From Candolleomyces eurysporus (lineage: Eukaryota; Basidiomycota; Agaricomycetes; Agaricales; Psathyrellaceae), in assembly GCA_027579435.1 (NCBI GenBank), contig JANBPK010001631.1:1-20849 (forward strand): DNA of 20,849 nt, written 5' to 3'. The translations under genes and the position numbers were made by a program. A model generated the notes under the pieces. That model was given only the letters and a program-made list of their open reading frames with translations. It was not told the origin of the DNA and did not search any database. Shown piece after piece: positions 1-10,364 of the stretch. Every line of letters begins with the position of its first letter. The first letter of the stretch is position 1.

Positions 1-75
1 CCCGCCGACTCCTCCCACCCCGCCGACTCCTCCACCCGCCGANCTCCTCCCACCCCGCCGACTCCCATCCCGCCG
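1..75 (+). repeat. Pro-Pro-Thr coding minisatellite in hydrophobin
   Basis: About four imperfect copies of a C-rich unit of roughly 18 bp (core ccgccgactcctccc) encode PPT-type repeats directly before the hydrophobin Cys core. Copies before position 42 read PPT in frame 2, while copies after the 'n' at 43 read PPT in frame 1. The array contains a two-C loss and one n, a net shift of -1, which suggests a sequencing or assembly error in a hard repeat. The true copy number is unknown because the array runs off the window edge. Confidence 0.75.
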
Positions 76-451
76 AGTCAGTGCAACACTGGGCCAATTC
101 AATGCTGCAACAGCGTTCAAGCTGCTGGCGCTCCTGCTGTATCCGCCCTATTTGCTTTACTGGGCATTGTCGTTCAGGACGTCAACATCCCCGTTGGTGT
201 CACCTGCAGCCCTATCTCTATCATCGGCCTTCCTGGAAATTCTTGGTAAATTTTCTTGTTACGCGTCGATTCGAATTCGTGCTTACTTGCTTCCACCAGC
301 TCTGCCCAGACCGTGTGTTGCGAGAACAATACCTTCAGTAAGTAGCTAATGATTAGGGCCTGAATTGAGTCTGTGCGGACGCCAACGTTAACTTGACTTT
401 ACAGACGGCATTGTCGCCATCGGCTGCACTCCTGTCAACATCAACCTCTAA
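1..451 (+). CDS. class I hydrophobin, 3' part (5' end outside window)
   Basis: This is a small secreted amphipathic protein that self-assembles at air-water interfaces and coats hyphae and fruit bodies. The exons I read are <1-245, 300-337 and 405-451, with introns 246-299 and 338-404 and stop TAA at 449-451. All eight hydrophobin cysteines are visible in the class I order: C, CC and C in exon 1 (QCNTGPIQCC, then VGVTCSP), one Cys split across intron 1 (tg|c), CC in TVCCENN, and the last in AIGCTPVNINL. The block LLGIVVQDVNIPVGVTC is a strong basidiomycete hydrophobin signature, and the protein ends a few residues after the last Cys as usual. The start codon and signal peptide lie upstream of the window. 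A Pro-Thr repeat precedes the first Cys, and an 'n' at 43 sits where the frame slips in that repeat, so the frame before about position 45 is unreliable. Confidence 0.93.
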
Positions 452-774
452 GCTGCCGTTTCCAAGAGACGGCGAAGAGAGCTTGAGGTCGATTCCGGTT
501 TCAAGATCGATCAACCACTTTCCCTCTCGTTTCCTCTGTAGTTCGTGTATATGTTTGAGTGTATCTAGGATTACGTGGTGCTTAAATGTGATGTCCTTGA
601 ATGAACTTGAACTTCGGAGACGCGCAGAAATTCGGCAGGCGCCCGTCACCGGCCCGGCATTTGCGACATTGCCATGCGCGGATGTTTAACTTGAGGACTA
701 CCCCTCTTCCTCAACGACCACGTCATGGGGAATATGCGAGACTTATGTCTCAATCCTACCCACAGCACCAGGGG
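452..774 (+). other. intergenic: hydrophobin 3' UTR and upstream region of next gene
   Basis: No convincing coding region is seen on either strand. The short open frames here overlap each other, show no family resemblance and cross the hydrophobin exons. The T-rich stretch after the hydrophobin stop (about 520-600) is the likely 3' UTR and polyadenylation zone. The rest is probably promoter for the gene starting at 879. Confidence 0.5.
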
Positions 775-782
775 TATATAAA
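775..782 (+). promoter_or_regulatory. TATA box of the His-rich protein gene
   Basis: TATATAAA lies 97 nt upstream of the ATG at 879, in ggggtatataaaccgg. The 5' UTR that follows contains a direct repeat of cagaacgagtaccaa at 841-855 and 859-873, just before the start codon. The TATA match is clear, but its use is inferred. Confidence 0.6.
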
Positions 783-878
783 CCGGTTTCTTAGGTGAGA
801 CTAAGCAAACGCCTTTCTCTCAAACCACCTACTACACTTTCAGAACGAGTACCAATCTCAGAACGAGTACCAAACACA

Positions 879-2710
879 ATGGGTGCGTTTCAGCCTCCCT
901 CCCTCTGCCACCCCCTCTCTCCCTTGTCTTCGTGGATCTGAACGCGAGGATAGGAATTGGAAACACCGTCAAGCAGATGTTCAAGGACGAGGTTCCCGGA
1001 AACGAAACCGAGGAGAACTTGCGTCGTCGTACCTCTCGCGGTTCCCGACTCAGCACGGGTGGAACCGACCCTGTCGAGAAGTTGAACGATCCCGCGTCTG
1101 TCACCAACTCGACCCGAGCTTCCCATAAGGTCCCTATCGGCTCAGGCATCACTGCAACCGGCGAGAGGCTTCAATCGGATGTCACCACAGATCAAGGTTT
1201 GGAGACTATGAGGAATGGCCAGGATATCACAGGTCTTGGTACGGATGCCGCAGCGGCCCATGGCGGGTCTCTGGCCGGCACTCATCAGGGAGCTCGTATC
1301 TCGAGTGAGTTGACTCCTTTTTCTACTATTGAATTGCCTCTGACGGTTTCATCAGGTGTTCCGAAGGAATCTGGCCGTCTCCGTGAGTCAGGAACTTACG
1401 ACACGCATGGCGGGAAGGACATTCGCGTTGGTCCTACCTCTCCGACCACTATTGGCTCCCCTACCGGCCAATCTATGGGAGGTATTAAGGCCGAACGTAC
1501 AGAGGTGTTGAACCCTGGCGAACGTTCGAAGGGCCATCTCTCCTCCAGTCCTCATGTTGGCCACACAGGCAGTGCGCAAACCGAGTTCAGTTGTCGCATT
1601 TGTATTAATTTTTTTTTCAGTCTTAGACCATCGACACGATTCAGGACATGGCAAGCGCGACGTAATGCCTACTGGAGATACGATTGAGGATACGACCCAA
1701 TTGAATCGTACGTCCTTTTCAGACAGAGGATGTTCTTTTCAATAACACTTGGCAGCTGTTACTCATGAACATATTCGCCATCTTGAGACTGAGGATGTTC
1801 AGAAATTAAAGGAACGGGAACGCCACAGTTTGTGTATCTCTCTTTTCTACGGGATAATTCTGATCGTGTCGTACAGTTCATCACGTCCAGCACCACACCC
1901 AGCCCGTCACTGTCTCGGAAACTTTGCCGGAAGTTCATCGAGAAAACGTACGCCAGTTATCAGTGTTTTCCAGCTTGCAAAAGCTGATTGTTTTCGTTAG
2001 ATCCACCCCGTTACACGTATCGAGGAGCAGCACGTTAACAAGGTTGAAGACAATACCTTGTTCCTCGGTCAGGTCAACCAACATCGTGATTCTACGGTGC
2101 GTTTTCATCACATAACAGGTGTTCAATGCGTCTGAAATATCTGCAGGAACACATGACGAAGGAACGAACTATCGTTGACAAAGGAACTGCTGTCACCGAA
2201 CATGTTCATCACCACATCCACCATGTCATCCAGCCCGTGATTGAGAAAGAAAGTTCGTCTCATCCATTACATCTGTATAGCTTGGTGCTGATTCCGCTGA
2301 AGCTGTGAATCGTCAATTCATTCACACGAAGATTCCTATCCACGAGATTACTCACGAGGCACCCATTGTCCACCAGTCTCAGACCCATGCTCCTATTCCG
2401 CTCGAACATTTCGTCGAGCGCGGCGGTGTTCTCAAGGGAGGGATGTCTCAAGCCGATATCTCCGCGAAAGTCCTCCATGGCGGGGAGTGTACTCGGGAAA
2501 TCGATGGCATTGCCCAGGATTTGGAGAAGGAGTTGAATCTCTCTGAATCCAGGATGGTAAGTCGTCATCCAGCTTTACTTATGCTTATGTTTGACCTCGC
2601 TTTACCCATATATCCAGCCTGAGGAAACCAAATACATTACTACGAAGGTCACCAAGCGTACGACCACTACTGTCGAACCTCAAACCGCCATTCCCGCCGC
2701 TCGCAACTAA
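879..2710 (+). CDS. His-rich hydrophilic protein of the fungal 'allergen'-annotated family
   Basis: Ten exons were read by hand: 879-882, 954-1304, 1356-1571, 1621-1707, 1756-1827, 1877-1947, 2001-2096, 2147-2252, 2303-2556 and 2618-2710. They total 1350 nt, or 449 aa. The first exon holds only ATG plus one base. The N-terminal 170 residues are Gly/Ser/Thr-rich and look disordered. The second half has two related His-rich blocks (HHVQHHTQPV and HHHIHHVIQPVIEKE), then HEITHEAPIVHQSQTHAP, an LEHF..GG motif and the tail TVEPQTAIPAARN. No signal peptide, membrane segment or catalytic motif is visible. From memory, similar proteins in fungi are annotated simply 'allergen'; their role is unknown, possibly stress-related. 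The His-rich blocks could bind metal, which is inference. Least certain are the donor at 1572 (1590 is possible but gives a 31-nt intron) and the tiny first exon. Confidence 0.82.
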
Positions 2711-2970
2711 ATTTATTTGTCCTTCTTCATATCTCCACAACTTCTACTTTTTTGCCTCGCATCTGAATGTTTTACTGTGTATTATTAGCCGCCTCATACT
2801 TGCATGAGTCAATAGATCATATTCTCGAAATGAATTGTTTCGTGACATTTGCATGCGCAATGCCCGATCATGACTCCGTAGGCAGGAGGGCGGCCCGCCT
2901 TTCAAAGCGCGTGCTGATGGCGCTTTTGACGCATCAAATTTCGGTACCGAATCGGCATTCGCCGGTTCAT
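2711..2970 (+). other. intergenic: 3' UTR and upstream sequence of the SNF2-RING gene
   Basis: No gene is supported here. The T-rich part (2711-2830) follows the TAA at 2708-2710 and fits a 3' UTR. The more GC-rich part (2870-2970) leads into the promoter elements of the next gene. A frame giving 71 residues from 2767 has no family resemblance and spans the UTR. Confidence 0.5.
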
Positions 2971-3054
2971 CATATATATTGACGCGACGGACGCGTCGAG
3001 CTCTCCAGGCTCTTCCCCACCCCCATCACACTTCCTTCCCTTCTTCCCTCACCA
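2971..3054 (+). promoter_or_regulatory. core promoter with TATA-like element and MCB-like sites
   Basis: A TATA-like catatatatt lies at 2971-2980. It is followed by ACGCGA at 2982-2987 and ACGCGT at 2991-2996, the latter inside the palindrome GACGCGTC at 2990-2997. A pyrimidine-rich tract (about 3003-3052) then precedes the ATG at 3070, as is common at fungal transcription starts. ACGCGT is the MluI cell-cycle box bound by MBF in yeasts. Its use here is inference, supported only by two close copies in front of a chromatin/DNA-repair type gene. Confidence 0.4.
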
Positions 3055-3069
3055 TTGGTAGCCTATTCT

Positions 3070-6000
3070 ATGCTCGACACTGTCAGTAATCACCATGGAT
3101 CGATCACAACGCCGATTGGGAACCTCGTCAAGCATTACCGCGACTCACCAGCCCTGAACTTCCAACTGGTCAAACAGCTAGCACGGGAAAGTGCAACGAA
3201 GACGGGCACCAAACGGTCTGCGCAGCCTGATGCAAAAGAAGGGAGCAGCAAACGTACAAGGACTACCAATGGCCATTCTGCAGCCTCCCACAGACCTTAC
3301 TATCCTGGTTTACCGTCGCCGAGGATGTTCACCTTGAGCATTCCCGGGGACGGGCAATCCGGCCAACGCGTGCCAGTAATGACTCATACACTGAACATAG
3401 ATTTTGACGGGGCAAGCGACCCCACCTTTCTACAAGAGTTGCAAGGTTCCGACGACTCGTCATTTAATTTGGGCTCAGTACACCTTGTTGAGTACGAGTC
3501 CCGCTTGGTTGCGACGCACAACCAGCAATGGCTCATGGTGATACCTCAAGTGACCGATGACGTGGATGTTGACGATGAAGACTATACCGCAGCACCCGCT
3601 TGTGTTGACCTGGTTTTGGCATGCGACGTTCTTCAGCGAGCGCACAAGGCCCAAGTGTACACAGAACTGTCGCTTGTCCTTGACGGCGAGTCGTCGCTCC
3701 GTTTGCAATTCCGACTGGTCGTTTCCCTCTCCCTTCCCAATATATTCTACCCACTTTCCCGCAAAGAGCCGAAAAAGTTTATTGAATTGGTGGAGGCTGC
3801 GCAGAGACGGGTCCTCGGTGCGGTCTTTGGAACTAGGCCAGAGGCAGACTCAGCCCACGACGTGAACATCTCGTTTTTCTATTCGGTGCTGCAAGCGGCG
3901 CAGCCGATGGCATCTCGGATCGCTGACGACAGCATGCAGCCCGAGCTGCTCAACCCGACGTTGCTCCCGTTCCAGAGACGCAGCGTCGGTTGGTTGTTAG
4001 GCAGGGAGGGATTGGACGTCACACCGCAAGGGGAGATTGCCCCCAGCACCTCTCTCATCGAGCATTCGTTCTGGATGCCAGTGACTCTCGGGAACCATTC
4101 CTTGTGGTTCCACAGGCTGAGTGGGGAACTGAGCCCCGAGGAACCATCTGCATCTCCTCCGGCCCTTGGCGGTATTCTGGCCGAAGAACCGGGTCTTGGA
4201 AAGACGCTAGAGATGATCTCGCTGATTCTCCTGAACCCACCGGACGAGTCTCGCAATCCCAGCGTTACTCGCTGGGACCCCGAAGCTCGGTTGGATGTCA
4301 AGGCTGTCAAGGTAAGTGACTATCCACTCGACTCATTCAACAGCTAACCCAAGGCAACAGACGTCGCTTATTGTCACCCCGCCAGCTTTGGCGTCGCAGT
4401 GGGTTGACGAGATCAAGGCTCACGCGCCGAGCCTCAAGGTTCTCGTGTACGATGGATGGTCGAAGGTCGAAGTGCCAATCACCCGCTCACAGGTTGAAGC
4501 AGACCGCATAAAGGCGCTGAAGCTAGAGAGGAAAGCACAGCAGAAGGGCAAGGGAAAGGGAAAAGCCGTCGAGTCCAAGTCTAAGGCCAAATCTAGGGCC
4601 GAACCGGAACCAGTGGTGAAAGACGAAGGACCGGACATGACGCGAGATTCCGATGGGAATCTTTTGGAGTGGTGCGACTATGTCCAGCAATTCGACATTG
4701 TTGTCACCACTTATCAAGTCCTGCGGTCGGACTTTAATGTTGCACGGGCACCACCCGTTCGTCCACGGAGAGAGGACGTCGTCTATCTGAATGTGGACCG
4801 TCCGCGCAGTCCGTTGGTGATGGTTGAATGGAATCGAGTGATTATGGACGAGGTGCAGATGGTCGGAGGAGCGAATCTCGAGTACGTCCAATTCGACGAT
4901 AAGCCTTTTTGATTTCCGATATTTACTACTCGACGATAGGGATATGGTATCTTTGATTCCCCGGTTGTCGTCTTTCGCGGTTTCTGGAACCCCAGCGCGA
5001 GCCCAAATATCCGATTTGATTCATGTCCTTAAGTCAGTGGATCTGCCGCTCCCCAGCGCATAGGACGCCAGGCTCATTCTGCCCCCATTCTAGGTTCCTT
5101 CGTGTGTTTGAACATACCATTGGCTCGGCCAAACTCTGGAAACGACTCATCAAACCCGGATTCGCTCCCGAGTTTTCCAGGTTCTTCCAGCACTATGCTA
5201 TCAGGTATGGCTAGCAACCCTTCCATTTCACGTTTGATATTGACGGCCCCCCTTACCCAGGACCACGAAAGCCAGCGTCAAACAAGAGCTTACAATCCCT
5301 CAACAGACCCGATACCTAGTTCCCATAGAGCTCGGACGCATCGAGCAGCACGTCTATGACCAAGCTCTCGAAGCCGTCTTGCTTGAACTCGGACTGGACG
5401 CTCGTGGTGTTGCCGCCTCGGAAGGATGGGAGATTGATGGGTCGATACTTAGGTCTTCTATAAGAAGACTGCGTGGTATTTGTACCCATCCTCAGGTGAG
5501 AGGATTGATTATTCGGTTAGCGTGCGTCGCACACATTCTGAGATCGTTTTACGTAGGTCGGGCAACTGCAGAAGAAAGGAGATGCGTACAAGCGGGGAGC
5601 GTTGAAATCGATGGATGCGGTGCTTGAAGTGGGCATTCTTATTCTAGGATATATACAGCATAGAGCTGATGTGTTTTGTTAGAACATGAGGGACCAGAAC
5701 TGGAAGAACGTGATGGAAGATTGGAAAGCCAAGGTACGTTTGCACTCCTCCCTCAATCCATCACATCAGCGTCATGACACTTATTTCTCTTCGCTTCTTA
5801 GATCCAATTGATCATTCGCTACGCTCAACTGATCCAGAAAAACGATAGAATGGTACACGTGCATGAGCGCGCCCTCGAAGCACTCGAACTGGCAGAGAAA
5901 GAGATCAACGATCACATCCAGGAGATTAATGCCGTTCTAGAGGAGCATCACGAAAGAGGTGAATTGCTCAAGCAAGAAGCGGCTGCACGTAGGCACGCGC

Positions 6001-8993
6001 GACAAGAAGCTGCTACCGAGGCTCAGCAAGAGCAGGAAGCGTCAACATCTTCCTCGTCGAACTTGAATAATGGAAAAGGAAATGGTGTAGATCAAGACCA
6101 ACTCGAAGGCGACGATCATAATGGGGACGAAGATGAGGAAGAGAATGTTGAAGATAAAGGGCTTCCGAAGACGCCTGCTGGGAAGGAGCATCGAGCGAAG
6201 ACTCAAGCATTGAAAGCGAGGTTGAGGGAGGGAAGGCTGACTCTGCATCGAGTTAAGTTTTTGATGGGAGATGTTTTCCATGTTCTTGAGCGATCGAAGG
6301 AGGAGGATGCCGCCTACGAGGATGCTGAGAAACTGAGACGAGAGCTTCTGAAAGGTACGTGTCTTCGTCGATTTCAGCAACGTTTAGCGAGTAAATGCCT
6401 TTATCTTTGATATCTAGTTTCCGAGGACGATGCCACTCGAGCGATGGCTCAGTTAGACGAGGACTTGACCAAGAAGCGATACAACGCGAAGGATTTGCAC
6501 ATCAAGCTGCCGTATCTTGGACAGGGCGGCATTCGTTCTAGTGACCTGGTAAGTCCTCGTTGTCTGCGTTTTGGGCGCTATATGCTCACAGGGTTATCGT
6601 CAAATTACAGATGGAAGAAGCTAACGAAATAATAGAAGAGGTCCTCAATGAACAGTCGGAGCTTCTCCTCGAATGGCGAGCGCACATCGTCGACCTGCTC
6701 ACTCAACCACTCACCGGAAAGGCTGACGATGCCGAAGGCGATGGTCAAGAATACCAACGGAATCTGGACAACCAAGGCGAAGCTGAGGTCTACATGCAAG
6801 CCTATGCCGCCCTCTTAGCTGACAGACGCGAAGCGTTGATCAACGAGCGAACTCTCCTCGCTGCTCACGACGTCAGGGAGAAGAAGCTAAGGCATACGAA
6901 AGCTGCGATGAAAGCTGCCGCCCAGCTGATGGATTTGAATGCCGCCCCTGTGGAAATTGCCGACGATGTGGATCTGCAGCCCGAACATGAGGTCATGTAT
7001 AAAGGGCTCTCAGATAAGCGAAAGGAGTTGTTGAAGTTGATGGAAGGGAGGGCTATCAAGAGTGTATGTCTCTCTAGCATTCCTCCTTTGTCCACTGGCG
7101 AGTAGGCTAATTGGTTCCTTTGACAGATTTTGGTGGATCTCAATGCCATATTACAGCGATTGCCAGACAAAGATAAGGAGAAGGAACTTGTCGCACCCGC
7201 TATTGCAGATATCCGTCGATTGATGACCTCTCAAAGTAAGCACTGGTTATTGATCAGTAGTCATTTTGATTCGAATTCCCTGTCCAGGTCAACTTCACGA
7301 CAAGCTCGATGCCGACCTTGTTCTTATTCGAAAGGCATTCAACGAGCGCATCCTGTACTTCCGACAGCTGCAAGAAATCTCGGACTCAGTCGCTGAAGTG
7401 GAATGGGAGCATCCATCGCTCGCAGATGCAATCGAAGATTGTCTTCATGAACGGACCGAGCTTGACGGCAAGATCAACACGAACCGTGCTAGGCATCGGT
7501 ACCTTGTCAATATTGTAAAGAAGGGTGCTAGTGCCGATAGCCAGGACGATGAAGAGAATGTCTGCATTTTATGTAGATGCGATTTCATTCGAGGGTTCAT
7601 CACTCAATGGTTCGTCCGATGTTCTTGGCTGTTGGACGGTCTGATGACTTACGAAACATTCGATGACAGTGCTCACATTTACTGCGAGGTAAGGACACGC
7701 TCGACCTGTTCGAAGCAAGCATGATATGAATATTGTTACTCGACAGGGCTGCATGAAAGCTTGGCTGGCGAGACGAGAAGGAAAGACTTGCCCTGTTTGC
7801 AGGTCAGTTTACTCCAACTCTTTTCGGGCCGTGCACATCTGAAGTACATATGACAGGGTGGCAATCAATCCAGACACCGTACAACGGTTCACGGTCAACC
7901 CAACCGAAGCCGAGGCGCCTCAGCAATGCGTTGATGGATTCGCCGCGCCCCAATCCACGCGGAAGATCTCGTACAATTTAATGGATCCAGCCGCCTTTGA
8001 CGAGATTCAGAAAGTTGAATCGCTAGGCGACTTTGGAAGCAAGATTCAAACTCTGGTTCGGCATCTCCTATACCTTCAGACCGAAGATCCCGGTGCGAAA
8101 AGCATCGTTTTTTCAGCATGGGCTGATTCCCTTCACAGTGAGTTTTTACATATCACCCAATCGTGATAAGACTCAGTTCTGAACTCTGATTTTAATCATG
8201 AAGTCGTCGAATGGGCTTTGCATACGAACGGTATTCAGTGCCTAAGGATTGATCAAAACTCCAAAGGCGAAAGTGCTGCGAAGAAGTTCAAAACGGACCC
8301 GGATATTCTGGTCCTGCTCCTTCATGGGTTGGTTGCCTCATTCATTAAGCAGAGCGTTCTAATAATCAACCTTGGCTCAACAGTGAACGTGAAAATGCGG
8401 GCTTGAACGTTACTTGTGCCTCCAGGGTCTTCCTGCTCGAGAGTGTTGTACACCACAGTTTCGAGGTGCAAGGTATGGCTTCACACATCCCTCTCGTGCT
8501 CCCTTACTAACTTGGGAAATAGCAATTGCTCGAATAGACCGTATGGGCCAAACTAGACCAACAGAGGTGTATTGTTACTATGCTGAAGGTACTGTAGAGA
8601 GGAACATCCTTGACCTGGCCGCACGGAAAGGCCTATCACTCTACACGAAGGATAAAGCTGCTGGCACTCTGGACGTCTCTTCTTTCTCGCAAGAAAACGA
8701 GCAAAAGGCCATCGACTCTCCGATTAAGAAGAAGCTTCAGAAGGGAGACTTCATTTTCAAGTACGTTTGTTCTGCCCTCAATTGCAAATAGGTGTCTGAC
8801 ACGCCTGGATAGGATTGACGATATGCTGGCAATCCTCTTCCCACATATGTTCGAAGAGATCGAGTATCTTGTTCCTCAAGAGGATGATGATGTCGAGATG
8901 GCTGAAGGCGATGTTCCCACCACCGCGCCTACTCGAAGTGCTGGGCTCTCCTACCAGAATGCTGTTGCTGGACCTTCGAGGCTGGCTCAGTAG
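3070..8993 (+). CDS. IRC20: SNF2-family ATPase with inserted RING finger (Irc20/SHPRH-type E3 ligase)
   Basis: This is a predicted nuclear DNA-dependent ATPase and ubiquitin ligase of the Irc20/SHPRH group, which acts in DNA-damage tolerance and recombination control. Nineteen exons: 3070-4311, 4361-4881, 4940-5032, 5094-5204, 5261-5495, 5557-5628, 5683-5733, 5802-6354, 6418-6548, 6611-7063, 7127-7235, 7288-7609, 7670-7688, 7747-7802, 7857-8137, 8204-8327, 8384-8472, 8523-8760 and 8813-8993. They total 4881 nt, or 1626 aa. Walker A is GILAEEPGLGKT (GLGKT about residues 375-379) and the Walker B/DEAH box is the variant DEVQ (about 577-580). Motif III is SGTPARAQ. The RING is C3HC4: CILC, QCAH, CEGC and CPVC (about 1283-1322), encoded across three exons. 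The second lobe ends with RIDRMGQTRPTE (about 1491). The region between the lobes is coiled-coil-like with an acidic E/D/N-rich stretch. The start at 3070 is the first in-frame ATG. An ATG at 3093 has better context but is out of frame and closes after about 20 codons. Confidence 0.93.
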
Positions 8994-9686
8994 TATTTGT
9001 GTTCGGTGCCTCGTCCCTATGTTATTCCGCTGAGTCGACCTCGTAATTTGTCGTATGCTACCGCGTTTGTTCTGTGGCGTTCAATACCTACAACATCGCT
9101 ATCCATCATAATTCATGATTATTGACTCTTGGCACGTCGGTATCGATCCGATCGCAGTTAATTTCGAGTTGGATCCATCTATTGCTGAGGCACAAACAGT
9201 TAGCTAGATCTAGTTCTCCATTACTCACCACAAACTAAGAGTCTCACCAAGGCTGGTATCGCAGCAAACGGGATATAGGAATGGTGTCAGTGTTACTTCT
9301 CGATTATGGCGTTCATATCAAGGACAGCCAGGAAGCGAGATCGGAGCACAGTGAAGTCCCATGAGTCTACACCCTGGATGGTAGCAACCACGAGATAAAA
9401 GAGTGGCAGCGGGAGACCCAGCAGCCCGAACGCTGTCGCGGCACTGGCTGGTTCGAACCAGCGGAGCACTCAGCGTGGCGGATGGGTGTCGCAGGGACTA
9501 TNAGGAGCTACCGGTAGCCATTGTGGCCAAGTAGGTGGCATTCGGTCGTTGAGTCTCAGGCCTCAAGGCCTCATACCCGGCAGTGCGCCTTCATTGTTGG
9601 TTTGTGGCAATTCTTGACAATACCTGTCCCTGGCCGCTGCCACAACGTGCGCAATGATATTTAATCCGAGTGGCTATGTCAGCTCT
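8994..9686. other. intergenic: 3' UTR and unassigned sequence with an orphan open frame
   Basis: No complete gene is supported. On the minus strand, 9468 down to 9293 is open for 58 codons between a TGA and a TAA. It encodes a hydrophobic stretch (AFGLLGLPLPLFYLVV) followed by a charged tail, but it has no ATG near its start and I recognise no family. It could be the last exon or relic of a minus-strand membrane protein. An 'n' at 9502 and the perfect palindrome GCTGGTTCGAACCAGC (about 9446-9461) lie nearby. Confidence 0.3.
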
Positions 9687-9824
9687 GAGATAATAAAAGG
9701 GGGAGTACGCTCATGTATTCACTGGCCATCCTCCTCTCCCGGCACTCATCTCACCGACACCCCGGCTTTTGTTTGAGTACGACTCTCATCACCACCGTCT
9801 CCGTATCCATTGATTGGGTTAAAA
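9687..9824 (+). promoter_or_regulatory. core promoter of the cyclin-like gene
   Basis: A TATA-like gataataaaaggggg at 9689-9703 is followed by a C/T-rich tract (9725-9760) and then the ATG at 9825. The spacing suits a fungal promoter. This is inferred from composition only. Confidence 0.4.
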
Positions 9825-10364
9825 ATGGAAGTCCCAGTCGTACCCCTGTTCAACCCTCCACGGAACCCAAAGTTCCTTGCCGCCATTTGCACTCGATTCA
9901 TCACCCACCTCTTCGAGGAATGCCAAGAGAACGAGTCGGATATCTTGCAGCACAAGCTGAAGCAATTCATTTCACATGTCTTCGAAAAAATGCCAGCTTT
10001 GGCAGAGGCTGTCGCTTTCGGTGCTTTACTTCTTATGCAGCAAGTCAAACACACTCATGGTCTGAAACTCGGTGTCCACGAAGGGGCTTACGGCGAGCCA
10101 TTTGCTACCGGCCATGCTCTCTTCATCACTGCGTTAATAATCGCCCAGAAGGAGGTGATTAAGGAGTCAGTATCGCATGGATTCTGGTCGACGACGGTTT
10201 CGCAAGGAATTTTAGAGGAATCACTCTTAGTTGCAATGGAAAGGGAGGTGCGCGAGAGTCTTGAAGGCAAGATGACCCTTGACTACGAGACGATTGTCAA
10301 GTTTAGAAGGGATGTGGCCTATATTCATGGAATGCCAGTGCTTTTAGCTCTGGCTCGAAAGTAG
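9825..10364 (+). CDS. cyclin-box-like protein, short and intronless
   Basis: 179 aa in a single exon, stop TAG at 10362-10364. It resembles the single cyclin box of fungal Pho80/Pcl-type cyclins, which activate and target cyclin-dependent kinases. Visible matches are: a first helical stretch (FISHVFEKMPALAEAVAFGA, about 48-67); GHALFITALIIAQKEV (96-111), matching the family block GHRLF..ALI.ASK; FWSTTVSQGI (120-129), matching KSW..V.QG; and MEREV (138-142) before the last helix of the box. The lysine of the AxK position is kept (K109), but the usual Arg of GHRLF is Ala here, so kinase binding may be altered. The start was chosen at the first in-frame ATG. There is no long C-terminal tail. The assignment rests on motif resemblance from memory. 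A diverged or decaying cyclin paralogue is as likely as a working one. Confidence 0.55.
   Translation: MEVPVVPLFNPPRNPKFLAAICTRFITHLFEECQENESDILQHKLKQFISHVFEKMPALAEAVAFGALLLMQQVKHTHGLKLGVHEGAYGEPFATGHALFITALIIAQKEVIKESVSHGFWSTTVSQGILEESLLVAMEREVRESLEGKMTLDYETIVKFRRDVAYIHGMPVLLALARK

Noticed and set aside
353..649. 98-codon open frame on the minus strand
   Set aside because: It overlaps the last hydrophobin exon and its 3' UTR, has no family resemblance, and the plus strand is clearly coding there.
3093..3158. ATG with strong context at 3093 as alternative start of the SNF2-RING gene
   Set aside because: It is out of frame with the helicase and closes after about 20 codons. The ATG at 3070 is in frame. 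It could act as an overlapping ORF that tempers translation, but nothing else supports that.
9441..9470. tRNA T-arm-like sequence ggttcgaacc
   Set aside because: The surrounding bases form a perfect palindrome GCTGGTTCGAACCAGC. The stem leaves a six-base loop, not the seven-base T-loop, and I find no D-arm, anticodon arm or acceptor stem at the right distances.
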